64,000 bases of DNA from Chryseobacterium aurantiacum (GTDB lineage Bacteria; Bacteroidota; Bacteroidia; Flavobacteriales; Weeksellaceae): contig NZ_PXUE01000006.1 in assembly GCF_003020585.1 (NCBI RefSeq), positions 186,001 to 250,000 of the forward strand. The letters are read 5' to 3'. Position 1 is the stretch's first letter. Each line of letters starts with the position of its first letter. This document shows, piece by piece, positions 1-8,178 of this stretch. Below the pieces are notes generated by a model. It did not search any database and was not told where the DNA came from. It saw only the letters and a list, made by a program, of their open reading frames with translations. The translations under genes were made by a program, and so were the position numbers.

Positions 1-542
1 ATAGGGTAGATTCCTGGACATTGGTTTACAATAGCTACGGAAAGGGTGAGGAAATAAAGATTTCCGGAGGAAAAATGAGCTACACGCCTCAATTCTCAGG
101 ATTTAACCTCTTCCCAAGCGAAGACAGCTTTTATTACATAGCCTATTCTTTAGGAGGAAAGATAAATTACATTCTTGATGTGGAAGCGCTGAAGAAGTTT
201 GTAGGAAAGATTGATAATCCTCAGGAAGCTGCTATTTTATTGGCTTCAGACGGTTATATCGTTGATGAGGAATTTAAGGATCTTGCAGGTAACTATCACG
301 AAGATCAGGCCAATTACTATCTGGATCTTGGAAAAGTAACCTCAAGGGAATGTCCTTACCAGAAAACACATTATACTTTAACGGTAAATAAAGCCACAGG
401 TCTTGTTTCTAATGTAAAAGACAATGGTACCTATATTGAGCTTTACAATAAAAAATGTGCTAATAACCCGAGACTTTTAAAAATCGAAAAAAAGGAAGAA
501 CCCAAGAAAGATGAGCCTAAAAAAACAACCAAACGCAGATAA
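1..542 (+). CDS. Hypothetical protein, 5' end outside window
   Basis: The reading frame is open from position 3 to the stop at 540-542 with no ATG near the left edge, so the gene begins before the window. About 180 residues are visible. They are mixed alpha/beta with many aromatic residues and two Cys (in RECPYQK and NKKCANN). The C-terminus is a Lys/Glu/Pro-rich tail ending TTKRR, probably disordered. The 3' end overlaps the next gene by 32 nt, which suggests co-transcription and coupled translation. I recognise no family and see no membrane segment in the visible part. That it is coding is well supported; the function is unknown. Confidence 0.7.
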   Translation, partial: RVDSWTLVYNSYGKGEEIKISGGKMSYTPQFSGFNLFPSEDSFYYIAYSLGGKINYILDVEALKKFVGKIDNPQEAAILLASDGYIVDEEFKDLAGNYHEDQANYYLDLGKVTSRECPYQKTHYTLTVNKATGLVSNVKDNGTYIELYNKKCANNPRLLKIEKKEEPKKDEPKKTTKRR

Positions 543-1044
543 GGTTTACGAAACCGAACGTTTAATTCTTCGTCCGATGTTGCCAGAAGACAAGGATTTA
601 ATTTTTGAACTGTACAACGCACCCAAATTCATCCAGTATATTGGTGATCGTAATATTAAAACGATTGAAGATGCAGAAAACTACATCAGAAATAGGTTTA
701 TGCCACAGATCGAAAGATTGGGTTACGGGAACTATCTTGTGATGACCAAAGAAGGAAATAAAAAAATAGGTGGAGTTGGTATCTTTGAAAGAGAGGGTCT
801 GGATATTGTAGATATAGGATATTCTCTTTTGGAAGAATTTGAAGGAAAAGGATACGCCTTTGAGGCTGCTCAAAAGGTAAAATGGATTGGTATGGAAGAG
901 TTTGGGCTGCCAAAAATTTCAGCAATCATTTCAAAGGATAATGTTTCTTCCCAGAAGCTGATTGAAAAATTAGGATTGAAATTTCAGAAACACGTTACAC
1001 TTCCTGGAGAAAATGAAGAATTGAATTACTACGAAACAGAGTAA
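511..1044 (+). CDS. GNAT family N-acetyltransferase (RimJ/RimL-like)
   Basis: This is a 177-residue Acetyltransf_3-type protein that should transfer acetyl from acetyl-CoA to an amine. The opening block YETERLILRPM (residues 13-23) is typical of RimJ/RimL-like GNATs. The pyrophosphate-binding loop is seen as EEFEGKGYAFEA (about 108-119). The NVSSQKLIEKLG segment before the last strand is also characteristic. The natural substrate (ribosomal protein N-terminus, antibiotic or small amine) cannot be told from sequence. The ATG lies inside the 3' end of the upstream gene, and a strong hairpin follows the stop. The family is secure, the substrate is not. Confidence 0.88.
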   Translation: MSLKKQPNADKVYETERLILRPMLPEDKDLIFELYNAPKFIQYIGDRNIKTIEDAENYIRNRFMPQIERLGYGNYLVMTKEGNKKIGGVGIFEREGLDIVDIGYSLLEEFEGKGYAFEAAQKVKWIGMEEFGLPKISAIISKDNVSSQKLIEKLGLKFQKHVTLPGENEELNYYETE

Positions 1045-1063
1045 AAATAAGCTTGCAATATAA

Positions 1064-1110
1064 ATAAATCCACAAACAGACAACCTTTCTATTTGTGGAT
1101 TTATTCTTTT
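1064..1110. terminator. Bidirectional intrinsic terminator
   Basis: A perfect 13-bp inverted repeat (1064-1076 with 1092-1104) has a 15-nt loop. It is flanked by T-rich sequence on the right and A-rich sequence on the left. It sits between the convergent acetyltransferase gene and bcp and can end both transcripts. Confidence 0.75.
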
Positions 1111-1126
1111 TATCAGGGTTAATAAA

Positions 1127-1576
1127 CTATCCCTCTAAAATCTGTTCTGCTGCTGTTTTTGAAGTTACTTTCTCAATAACTCTTGTGCAGATGCCCTTTT
1201 CATCAAAAATAAAAGTAGTTCTTACAATTCCCATATAGGTTTTGCCAAACGTCTTTTTCTCTTTCCAAACCCCAAATTTTTCAATAATATCATGGTTTTC
1301 ATCAGCGATAAGATCGTAAGGAAATGCAAATTTGCTGTGGAAGTTTTTTTGCTTCTTGATAGTGTCCCCGCTCACTCCCAACAACTGGAATCCTGCTTTT
1401 TCAAGCGTAGAGTAATTATCGCTCAGATTGCAGGCCTCTACAGTACATGTTGGAGTACTGGCTTGCGGATAAAAGAATACTACAAGCTTTTTTCCGATTA
1501 GTTTAGAGGAAGCTACTGTTTCTCCATCCTGATTTATTCCTTCAAATTCAGGTAATTTGTCTCCAACTTTCATCAT
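1127..1576 (-). CDS. bcp: Thioredoxin-dependent peroxiredoxin, Bcp/PrxQ type
   Basis: This atypical 2-Cys peroxiredoxin reduces hydrogen and organic peroxides in the cytoplasm with electrons from thioredoxin. The active-site block STPTCTVEAC gives peroxidatic Cys44 and resolving Cys49, four residues apart as in Bcp/PrxQ. The 149-residue length is normal. Two Met codons start the ORF (1574-1576 and 1571-1573) and either may be used. It is divergent from nth, with about 33 nt between the starts, so the two must have very compact back-to-back promoters. Identification is secure. Confidence 0.95.
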   Translation of the reverse strand: MMKVGDKLPEFEGINQDGETVASSKLIGKKLVVFFYPQASTPTCTVEACNLSDNYSTLEKAGFQLLGVSGDTIKKQKNFHSKFAFPYDLIADENHDIIEKFGVWKEKKTFGKTYMGIVRTTFIFDEKGICTRVIEKVTSKTAAEQILEG

Positions 1577-1609
1577 AATAATTTAATTTTGTTCAAATTT
1601 AAGGGTAAA

Positions 1610-2230
1610 ATGACAAAAAAGCAAAGGGCTGAACTTGTTCAGATAGAACTGGATAAATTATATCCTACCACACCTATTCCGTTGGATCATACTGATGAGT
1701 ATACATTGATGGTTGCTGTAGCACTTTCTGCGCAGACTACAGATAAAAAGGTGAATGAGGTTACCCCCAATCTTTTCGAGGTAGCCGGAACCCCACAGAG
1801 AATGGCCAGACTGGAGGAGTTTCAGATCAAAGAATTAATTAAAGAAATAGGATTATCCAATACAAAAGCCAAGAATCTAAAGAGAATGGCTGAACTTTTA
1901 TTGGAAAGACATAATGGCATCGTACCGCAGACTTACGAAGAATTGGAGGCACTTCCGGGTGTGGGACACAAAACGGCCTCAGTAGTAATGAGCCAAGGCT
2001 TCGGATTTCCTGCTTTTCCAGTGGATACTCATATTCATCGCCTTATGACACAATGGAAACTTACTTCCGGTAAAAATGTTGTGGAAACAGAGCGTGATGC
2101 AAAAAAACTCTTCCCAGAGGAAGTGTGGAATAAGCTCCATCTTCAGATTATTTTCTATGGTAGAGAGTATTCCCCTGCAAGAGGTAAGGGTGAAAAAGAC
2201 TTTATTACCAAGATGATGTTTGAGAAGTAA
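1610..2230 (+). CDS. nth: Endonuclease III-like DNA glycosylase lacking the Fe-S cluster motif
   Basis: This is a bifunctional DNA glycosylase/AP lyase of base-excision repair, acting on oxidised pyrimidines. The helix-hairpin-helix LPGVGHKTA carries the catalytic Lys121, and VDTHIHR carries Asp139; E. coli Nth has Lys120 and Asp138. I start at the ATG at 1610 (206 residues), because the longer frame would need a TTG. The C-terminus reads FYGREYSPARGKGEKDF and has no Cys, so the four-Cys 4Fe-4S loop of classical Nth is absent. This is probably a lineage trait, since both catalytic residues are intact. Confidence 0.93.
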   Translation: MTKKQRAELVQIELDKLYPTTPIPLDHTDEYTLMVAVALSAQTTDKKVNEVTPNLFEVAGTPQRMARLEEFQIKELIKEIGLSNTKAKNLKRMAELLLERHNGIVPQTYEELEALPGVGHKTASVVMSQGFGFPAFPVDTHIHRLMTQWKLTSGKNVVETERDAKKLFPEEVWNKLHLQIIFYGREYSPARGKGEKDFITKMMFEK

Positions 2231-2302
2231 AGAATCTTATCTTTTAGCATTGTTTACATAGTCTTTATTACAAATCTGCAGATAAGAATATTGATATAAA
2301 AT

Positions 2303-2333
2303 AACGGATGCCTGTTCATTACTGACATCCGTT
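2303..2333. terminator. Hairpin between convergent genes
   Basis: AACGGATG (2303-2310) pairs with CATCCGTT (2326-2333) around a 15-nt loop. It lies between nth and the convergent DinB-like gene. The flanking T-tract is weak, so terminator function is only likely. Confidence 0.45.
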
Positions 2334-2365
2334 GTTGTATATTCATAAATTGGAAACCATAGTCA

Positions 2366-2815
2366 TCATGCATTATCTAATAACCTCCTATGATAGTTAA
2401 TTTGGCCCAAATGATAATCCAAATGAGCAATCAGATGAATCAGGAAGAAATCTGTTGTCATTTTATCTTCAAAAACAACTAATGGGTATTCCTTTTTCAG
2501 GTCTTCTTCAGGGAGTTGGCTTAATACTGAATCAACGGTCATTATAGTTGTCTCAATTTTTGCAATAAGCTCAATTTTTGGAACATCCTTTAATGAAAAC
2601 TCCAATTCACGATGCCTTACATAACCTGTTTTGCCAAGCTGTGACCCTATAAAATGGCTGAGGTTTCCAACCAAATGGAGACATAGATTCCCGGCAGAAT
2701 TGGAAATGTTTTTATCTGTTTTCCAAAGGTTCTCTTCATGTTGATAGGCCTCAATTTCAGCTTTTAGTTTGTTTAAATCTCTGTTGTAAAGAGATCGTAA
2801 AGATTCTATGATCAT
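2366..2815 (-). CDS. DinB/DUF1572-like four-helix protein
   Basis: This 149-residue helical protein has the spaced His pattern of DinB-superfamily metal-binding bundles: HLVGNLSHFIG in the first half and HLIAHLDYHLGQINYHRRL near the C-terminus. Such proteins often bind a divalent metal, and some are thiol-dependent transferases (the YfiT/bacillithiol-transferase relatives). No substrate can be assigned here. It appears to be a monocistronic reverse-strand gene with an ATG at 2813-2815. Family assignment is good, biochemical role unknown. Confidence 0.8.
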   Translation of the reverse strand: MIIESLRSLYNRDLNKLKAEIEAYQHEENLWKTDKNISNSAGNLCLHLVGNLSHFIGSQLGKTGYVRHRELEFSLKDVPKIELIAKIETTIMTVDSVLSQLPEEDLKKEYPLVVFEDKMTTDFFLIHLIAHLDYHLGQINYHRRLLDNA

Positions 2816-2934
2816 GATAATTGGATTTCAATTAATTATATATACTCTTATAAGTTTGGGAAAAAAAATCTTTCCGAAGAAAAGAAATTAACCCTGTTAA
2901 AAGTATAAAATTAGATAGTCATTTCAAGGTTTTC

Positions 2935-2972
2935 GAAATAAAAAATGGGACAATTATTCAACTGTCCCATTT
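2935..2972 (-). terminator. Intrinsic terminator of the DUF885 gene
   Basis: A 10-bp stem pairs 2943-2952 with 2963-2972 (AAATGGGACA with TGTCCCATTT). On the reverse strand it is followed by a T-rich run, directly downstream of the stop at 2992. Confidence 0.75.
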
Positions 2973-2991
2973 ATATTTGAATGGTATTCTG

Positions 2992-4788
2992 TTACTTTTG
3001 CTTTTTAGCCCAAAGTTCCATTTTTCTGTTTAAAACCTCCAGAGGAAGACATCCTTGGCTTAGCACTTCATCATGGAAGCTGGCCAGATTAAACTTGTTT
3101 CCAAGCTCTTTTTGATACTTCTCTCTTAGCTCACGAATTCTTAAAGATCCGATTTTATATCCTAAAGCCTGTCCGGGCATTGCCATATATCTTTCTACTT
3201 CCGCAGTAGCAGCACCCTCATCATAAGAAATATTGCTTAGGAAATACTTAATGGCTTCCTCTCTGCTCATTTTACCAGTGTGTATGCCTGTATCTACCAC
3301 TAATCTTACCGCTCTCAGCATTTGATCGCTTAGGTACCCCATTTTTTGGTAAGGATCGGTGTATAGACCAAACTCAGGGCCTAAAGTCTCACAGTAATGT
3401 GCCCATCCTTCACCGTATGCTCCAAACCATCCGAATCTCATGAATTTAGGAAGTTTTGTATTCTCCTGTTGCAGAGAAACCTGATAATGGTGGCCAGGGA
3501 TAGCCTCGTGTAAGAAAAGAGACTCCATTCCGGAAGTTACATTGAACTTAGCAGGATCAGGAATCGGAACATAGAATATACCTGGTCTTTTTCCATCAGG
3601 AGTTCCCGGAATATACTCCGCACTTGCGCTGGCTTCTCTGAATTTTTCTGTCTGTCTGATCTCAAACTTTGTTTTAGGCGTAACATTAAACATCGTTTTC
3701 AGCTTCGGAGTAATTTTAGTCAGAATACTGTTGAATCCATCTAAAACTTCCTTGGAGGTCTTATAGGCCATCGCTTTTTGATCTGTTTTCACAAAAGTGA
3801 TAAACTCTTCAAGTGTTCCGGAGAAACCAACTTGTTGTTTCACTTTTTCCATCTCTGCACGAAGCATGGCCACTTGTTGAAGCCCAATTTTGTTGATTTC
3901 TTCAGGTGATTTCTTAGTCGTTGTCCAGCCTTTTACATAATAGCCGTAAATTTCATTTCCATTAGGAAGACTGTTGTATCCATCGGTATCTCGTCCCTTA
4001 GGTAAATATTCTTTTTCCAGAAATGCACCCATTTTGGTGTAAGCAGGAATGATTTTTTTGGTGATAGCCTCTTTATAAAGAGCAGAAAATTTATCTTTTT
4101 GAGCCTGAGTAAAATCTTTTGGAAAGTTCTTTACAGGTCCATAGAAAATATTCTTATCCATATCAGAAGATGTGATTTCCTCAGATTTCATTTGAGGAAT
4201 CATTTTGATAATCAGTTTTTTAGGAAGAACTACTTTATTGTTAATCCCCTCACGGAAATTATCTGTAGCAGCATCCATCCATTCCGGAAATTTTTCCATT
4301 CTTTTCAGCCAGTCACTGTAGTCTTTTTCAGTTTTAAAAGGTTGGCTTCCCTGTCCGCTTCCAAATAAAGGAAAGCTTAACGGAAGACCTCCAAACTGTG
4401 TGAAAGGAATATATTCGGGGTGATAGGCATACGCCTCAATTTTATCTTTTAAAGTATAGTCCAAAACATCATATACTACTTTGTCATCATCCGAAAGAGC
4501 TTTATAATCTACACTTTCCAACTGTTTTTGTACAGAATGGTAGAAAGCAACCTCTCCTGAGATAAAATCCTTGTCAATATTGATGGGAAGTTGATCATTG
4601 TATCTCAGATCTCCTTGCGAAGTAGCATCTAATGGAAATAGTTTAAGATACTGTTCATAGTAATTGGATGCAATAGAATCCAGATTGGTAGGAGTCACCT
4701 TGGTGAGGGGAGAATCAGTTTTTTTGCACGAGGCAAGACCAATCATTAATCCTAGTCCCAGAATACTTTTCGATAAAATATTTTTCAT
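2992..4788 (-). CDS. DUF885 family lipoprotein, putative metallopeptidase
   Basis: A 598-residue exported protein. The N-terminus has a lipoprotein signal ending in a lipobox (LASC, Cys22), so it is probably anchored in the outer or inner membrane facing the periplasm. The hallmark LFLHEAIPGHHYQ, near residue 430, is the zinc-site-like HExxPGHH motif of DUF885, a family related to M2/M3-fold peptidases. The C-terminal block with MPGQALGYKIG is also typical. Length matches the family. The gene is monocistronic, with a hairpin after the stop. Peptidase activity is inferred from fold and motif and is not demonstrated for this protein. Confidence 0.88.
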   Translation of the reverse strand: MKNILSKSILGLGLMIGLASCKKTDSPLTKVTPTNLDSIASNYYEQYLKLFPLDATSQGDLRYNDQLPINIDKDFISGEVAFYHSVQKQLESVDYKALSDDDKVVYDVLDYTLKDKIEAYAYHPEYIPFTQFGGLPLSFPLFGSGQGSQPFKTEKDYSDWLKRMEKFPEWMDAATDNFREGINNKVVLPKKLIIKMIPQMKSEEITSSDMDKNIFYGPVKNFPKDFTQAQKDKFSALYKEAITKKIIPAYTKMGAFLEKEYLPKGRDTDGYNSLPNGNEIYGYYVKGWTTTKKSPEEINKIGLQQVAMLRAEMEKVKQQVGFSGTLEEFITFVKTDQKAMAYKTSKEVLDGFNSILTKITPKLKTMFNVTPKTKFEIRQTEKFREASASAEYIPGTPDGKRPGIFYVPIPDPAKFNVTSGMESLFLHEAIPGHHYQVSLQQENTKLPKFMRFGWFGAYGEGWAHYCETLGPEFGLYTDPYQKMGYLSDQMLRAVRLVVDTGIHTGKMSREEAIKYFLSNISYDEGAATAEVERYMAMPGQALGYKIGSLRIRELREKYQKELGNKFNLASFHDEVLSQGCLPLEVLNRKMELWAKKQK

Positions 4789-4807
4789 TTTCAGAATCTT
4801 TATGTAA

Positions 4808-4815
4808 CAAAAATA
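4808..4815 (-). promoter_or_regulatory. Possible -7 box for the DUF885 gene
   Basis: Read on the reverse strand this is TATTTTTG, matching TAnnTTTG, about 20 nt upstream of the start codon. I see no clear -33 TTG at the usual distance. Confidence 0.4.
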
Positions 4816-4900
4816 GGTATTATTGGGTGATTCCTATCATTGATATGATTGATTTTAAAAAAATAATTTTCAAAATCCTTTTCACATTAAATCAATTTTT

Positions 4901-4908
4901 TATCTTTG
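4901..4908 (+). promoter_or_regulatory. -7 box upstream of the acidic hypothetical gene
   Basis: TATCTTTG matches the Bacteroidota -7 consensus TAnnTTTG exactly and lies 50 nt before the ATG at 4958. The -33 element is poor. Confidence 0.5.
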
Positions 4909-4957
4909 TTGAAAACGTTTAACAATCATATTATTACAGTTCTTTTTTTAAGAAATA

Positions 4958-5419
4958 ATGAAAGGGATTTTAAAAATTTACCATCCGGACGAAACGCTAA
5001 AGTACAATATTAGAAATACTTATTGTAAAGCAGTTTACAGCAACCAGCAACATTTTTTAGAGGTTGAAATTATAACGGATGACGGGTTGGATCATGTAGA
5101 TGATGATTCATTACAATACAATTTTCCTCAGCTTTCACTTGAGGTTTTCGATTTTCCTATTGACTCTGGAGAGATAGAGGGAAAAACTATTACAATCAAT
5201 GACTCTGACGACGAAACCTACACGGAAGTAAACCTGTTTGACGATGAAGATGCTTATATCTATGATAATGAGCTTCTTTTTGAGAAAAATGAGGATGGTG
5301 AGCTTCAGGTAATCTGGAAAGGTACCATTGATGACTTCTATACCGGATCAGATACGCCGATTCCATTTAGATTAAAATGCGAATTCAGGCAGGATGATAT
5401 TGTGGTAGACGAAGACTAA
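4958..5419 (+). CDS. Acidic hypothetical protein
   Basis: A 153-residue protein with no signal peptide or membrane segment. It is very acidic, with repeated Asp/Glu clusters (DDGLDHVDDDS, NDSDDETYTEVNLFDDEDAY, ending VVDED). It is probably a soluble, mostly beta protein that binds a basic partner or cations, but that is conjecture. It has its own promoter-like box and an AT-rich 175-nt gap before exbB. I do not recognise the family. The ATG start and coding-like composition make it a real gene. Confidence 0.7.
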   Translation: MKGILKIYHPDETLKYNIRNTYCKAVYSNQQHFLEVEIITDDGLDHVDDDSLQYNFPQLSLEVFDFPIDSGEIEGKTITINDSDDETYTEVNLFDDEDAYIYDNELLFEKNEDGELQVIWKGTIDDFYTGSDTPIPFRLKCEFRQDDIVVDED

Positions 5420-5556
5420 GAACGGTCTCAAATCTTTTTATAAAATCAAATTTCTTTTCAAAATTGCTTTTGGAAAGAAATTTGCTGTTTACCAATTCTA
5501 ACAAAATTTAAGTTGTTTTTAAGCAATTTTTAAGATATCAATTCATAATATTCCAC

Positions 5557-5564
5557 TACATTTG
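5557..5564 (+). promoter_or_regulatory. -7 box of the exbB-exbD-tonB operon
   Basis: TACATTTG is an exact TAnnTTTG match 31 nt before the exbB ATG at 5595. No good -33 TTG is visible 17-20 nt upstream. Confidence 0.5.
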
Positions 5565-5594
5565 TCGTTGAAACTTTAATAAAATTCACATTTA

Positions 5595-6299
5595 ATGCTG
5601 TTAACGGAACTTTCTCAGATTTTATTTGCACAGATTGCTACACCCGCTGTTGCCACAGACAATTTAGAATTTTCATTTTGGAAAATCATGTTCCATGGAG
5701 GAGCTTTCGCTAAAATAGTGATGGGGACTGTTTTGGTGCTTGGAGTGTTTTCATTGTACCTGTTCTTTGAAAGGTTCTTCTTTATCAAAAGATTAACTTC
5801 AAAGACCGATTCTAATTTCATGAATAATATTGAAGACTTTATCAAAGAAGGAAAGATAGAAGCCGCTGCAGATTACTGTAAAACACAGAATTCTCCTGAG
5901 GGTAGAATCCTTGAAAAAGGAATCTCAAGATTAGGACGTCCGGTTTCTGATATCGTAAGTGCTATGGAATCCCAGGCTCAGGTAGAGGTAGCCAATATGG
6001 AGAAAAACCTGAATCTTTTAGCGGTAGTTCCAAGTATTGCTCCCATGTTGGGGCTTTTGGGAACCGTAATCGGGATGATTATTGCTTTCTTTAATTTATC
6101 TCATGCAACGGGATCTTTCTCACCAAAAACACTTTCTGAAGGTATTTATACTGCACTAGGGCAAACTGCGGTAGGTCTTGCTGTGGCAATTCCGGCTAAT
6201 TTCTGTTATAATATTCTTTTAACAAAAATTGACAAGTTTGTATTAAAGGCTCAGAATATGTCAGGTGAATTTTTAGACCTTATCAACAAACCTTTATAA
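5595..6299 (+). CDS. exbB: ExbB/TolQ/MotA-type proton channel subunit
   Basis: A 234-residue inner-membrane protein with three predicted membrane segments (about 36-58, 140-165, 180-205). Together with ExbD it converts proton-motive force into movement of TonB for outer-membrane uptake. The conserved core APMLGLLGTVIGMI and the segment ALGQTAVGLAVAIPAN are family signatures. It heads the operon exbB-exbD-tonB. This could serve a TolQR-like or gliding role instead, but the TonB-like third gene favours TonB energisation. Confidence 0.93.
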   Translation: MLLTELSQILFAQIATPAVATDNLEFSFWKIMFHGGAFAKIVMGTVLVLGVFSLYLFFERFFFIKRLTSKTDSNFMNNIEDFIKEGKIEAAADYCKTQNSPEGRILEKGISRLGRPVSDIVSAMESQAQVEVANMEKNLNLLAVVPSIAPMLGLLGTVIGMIIAFFNLSHATGSFSPKTLSEGIYTALGQTAVGLAVAIPANFCYNILLTKIDKFVLKAQNMSGEFLDLINKPL

Positions 6300-6393
6300 A
6301 TCTTTCTTATGAAATCGCTATGAGAAAAGCTCTTTTTAGAGGATTATTATTTGAGCGATTCCATCTGACCATTAAAAATATTAGAATAAACAG

Positions 6394-6792
6394 ATGAAAA
6401 TTCAGAGAAGAAATAAAGCGAACCCGGAGTTCAGTTTAGCAGCGATGACAGATGTTATCCTGTTGATGCTGATCTTCTTTATGATCACATCATCTGCGGC
6501 CAATCAGAGTGCAATAGATGTGAATCTGCCAAAAGCCGGAGCCGTTGATGACAATATTCCGAATCCTTTGACAGTGAGCATTAAGCAGGATGGTTCATAT
6601 TTTGTAGATGATAACCCTGTGAATAAGGGAGAACTGGAACAAATTATCGTTAATAAGTTAACCAGCCAGACTAATAAGTCTTTCACGATCAGAGCAGATG
6701 AAAATACCATGCATAAAGATGTGGTTTTTGCAATGGAAATCGCTGAAAAACATAAATTTAACATTGCGATTGCAACAGTTAAGGATAAATAA
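6394..6792 (+). CDS. exbD: ExbD/TolR-type biopolymer transport protein
   Basis: A 132-residue protein with a short cytoplasmic N-terminus, one membrane helix and a periplasmic domain. Asp20 in AAMTDVILLMLIFFM is the conserved membrane aspartate that carries protons in ExbD/TolR. It is separated from exbB by 94 nt containing hairpin-forming sequence, and is followed after 23 nt by the tonB-like gene. Function in the ExbB-ExbD-TonB motor is well supported by family and context. Confidence 0.93.
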   Translation: MKIQRRNKANPEFSLAAMTDVILLMLIFFMITSSAANQSAIDVNLPKAGAVDDNIPNPLTVSIKQDGSYFVDDNPVNKGELEQIIVNKLTSQTNKSFTIRADENTMHKDVVFAMEIAEKHKFNIAIATVKDK

Positions 6793-6815
6793 TAAATAGT
6801 AAGAATCATTTTTAG

Positions 6816-7706
6816 ATGAGAAGCTATACAGCAAACAAGAACGAGGAAAACCGAGACAGGATAAAGAGTGCAGTACTCTCTATTCTTATTTGGTGTGCCA
6901 TTTTGCTTTTTGTTTTTTTATATAAATTAAAACCTGAACTGGATAAAGATCCGGAAGTTATTACTACAATGCTGGTAAACTTCGGAGACAACAGGAACGG
7001 AAACGGTATTGAAGAACCTGCCGAACAACCGGGTAGTTTAGCCGCAGCCACGGAAGAAGTAACACCGGAGCCTATAGAAACTCCCGTTACTGAAACGAAA
7101 ACTGTAATAAAGCCAGAACCTGTACCAGTACCCGAACCCAAGAAAATTGAAACCAAGGATAAGGTAATTACTGGAAATAATTCAAAAAATACAGTTCCTA
7201 AAAAAGAAGAATCCAAAAAGACGGAAAAGAAAGAGGCTACCACTACAGCGGCTTCTAAAAATACTAAAAAAGCAGGAGCGGCAACTGCCAACTCTAAAAC
7301 AGGAAGTGGTGACGGAAAAGGCAACGCAGCCATTGGAAACCTGATTAAAGGAAGGGGAACAAAAGCAGGAAGTCAGGGAACCGGAGACGGAATTGGTAAT
7401 GCAGGAGACCCTCTGGGAGGTGATGGTAATGGAGATAGTAAAGTGGGGATTGACAGAAAGCTTGTTGGGTATATTCCGGGAACAATGGGAAGAGGAGGAT
7501 CACAACCTTCTCACAGTTGTACGGCAAGCGGATCTATTACAATAGCTTACACTGTAGATAAGGCTGGAAATGTGGTTTCAGCAAGAAGGTCGGGCGGAGT
7601 TTCAGATCCTTGTGTATCATCTACATCTGTATCTTGGGTTAAGAAGTATGTAAAAGCAGAAAAAGCCAATACATCCTCTACAGGATCTTATAAAATTACA
7701 TTCTAA
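6816..7706 (+). CDS. TonB-like energy transducer
   Basis: A 296-residue protein with one membrane helix at about 21-40. A Pro/Glu/Lys-rich stretch of spacer type follows (PEPVPVPEPKK, then Lys-rich), then a Gly-rich linker, then a C-terminal domain with TonB-like pattern (GSITIAYTVDKAGNVVSA). The domain has Cys in SHSCTAS and SDPCVSS that could form a periplasmic disulfide. The C-terminus diverges from canonical TonB. As third gene after exbB and exbD it most likely spans the periplasm to energise TonB-dependent receptors. A 12-bp-stem terminator follows the stop. Confidence 0.85.
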   Translation: MRSYTANKNEENRDRIKSAVLSILIWCAILLFVFLYKLKPELDKDPEVITTMLVNFGDNRNGNGIEEPAEQPGSLAAATEEVTPEPIETPVTETKTVIKPEPVPVPEPKKIETKDKVITGNNSKNTVPKKEESKKTEKKEATTTAASKNTKKAGAATANSKTGSGDGKGNAAIGNLIKGRGTKAGSQGTGDGIGNAGDPLGGDGNGDSKVGIDRKLVGYIPGTMGRGGSQPSHSCTASGSITIAYTVDKAGNVVSARRSGGVSDPCVSSTSVSWVKKYVKAEKANTSSTGSYKITF

Positions 7707-7710
7707 AAAT

Positions 7711-7739
7711 AAAAAAGCACTTTATTCAAGTGCTTTTTT
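7711..7739. terminator. Bidirectional terminator overlapping a coding end
   Basis: A perfect 12-bp stem (7711-7722 with 7728-7739) has a 5-nt loop and a T6 arm. It ends the tonB-like operon. The stop codon (7722-7724) and last codons of the convergent gene lie inside it. Confidence 0.85.
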
Positions 7740-8114
7740 CAATTCATTTATTCTGTTGATAATCGGTAATGCAAAGATACCACTGGTCTGAAGATACAGC
7801 TCATAGAATGTCTTTGCTTTGTCCTGAAAATCTTTGTTATGATCATGCCTACTGTTGAAGTAGAATAGATTTCCCAGCATTTCATAATAATCTTTGTGAT
7901 CTCTTTCCTGTCTTTCATTGACAATGGCAATTATTTCTTCCTTAGTTTTAGAGGAAACCTCCGTGAAGCTCATCTTGAAAATATCTCTCATCAGCGTATC
8001 AAAATCCAGCTCTTTCTGCATCAGGCTTTCTTCAGGTTTATCCAGTATAAGCTTTTCTAATGCCTGGGTCAATTGGCGGATAAGCCTTAGTGTGAATTCT
8101 TTATCTGTAATCAT
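7722..8114 (-). CDS. Helical hypothetical protein
   Basis: A 130-residue, probably all-helical cytoplasmic protein with no signal peptide or membrane helix. It begins MITDKEFTLRLIRQLTQALE and ends with a TPR-like helical hairpin (AKTFYELYLQTSG then INRINELKKALE). The segment RLIRQL-ALEKLI resembles small Firmicutes DUF6483-type proteins, but I cannot confirm this. The last five codons and stop form part of the shared terminator hairpin at 7711-7739. Coding status is good, function unknown. Confidence 0.7.
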   Translation of the reverse strand: MITDKEFTLRLIRQLTQALEKLILDKPEESLMQKELDFDTLMRDIFKMSFTEVSSKTKEEIIAIVNERQERDHKDYYEMLGNLFYFNSRHDHNKDFQDKAKTFYELYLQTSGIFALPIINRINELKKALE

Positions 8115-8178
8115 AATGGATTTAATGTTTTGAATTTAAGTTTAAAGTTAATTGAATCTGCTTAACGGGATTACTTTA

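Noticed and set aside
1589..1609. TTG start giving a seven-residue longer endonuclease III
   Set aside because: The ATG at 1610 gives residue numbers that match the family, and the extension overlaps the bcp promoter region.
6824..7333. 169-residue reverse-strand ORF opposite the tonB-like gene
   Set aside because: It is the antisense of the Pro/Lys/Gly-rich region of the tonB-like gene, with low-complexity translation and no family features.
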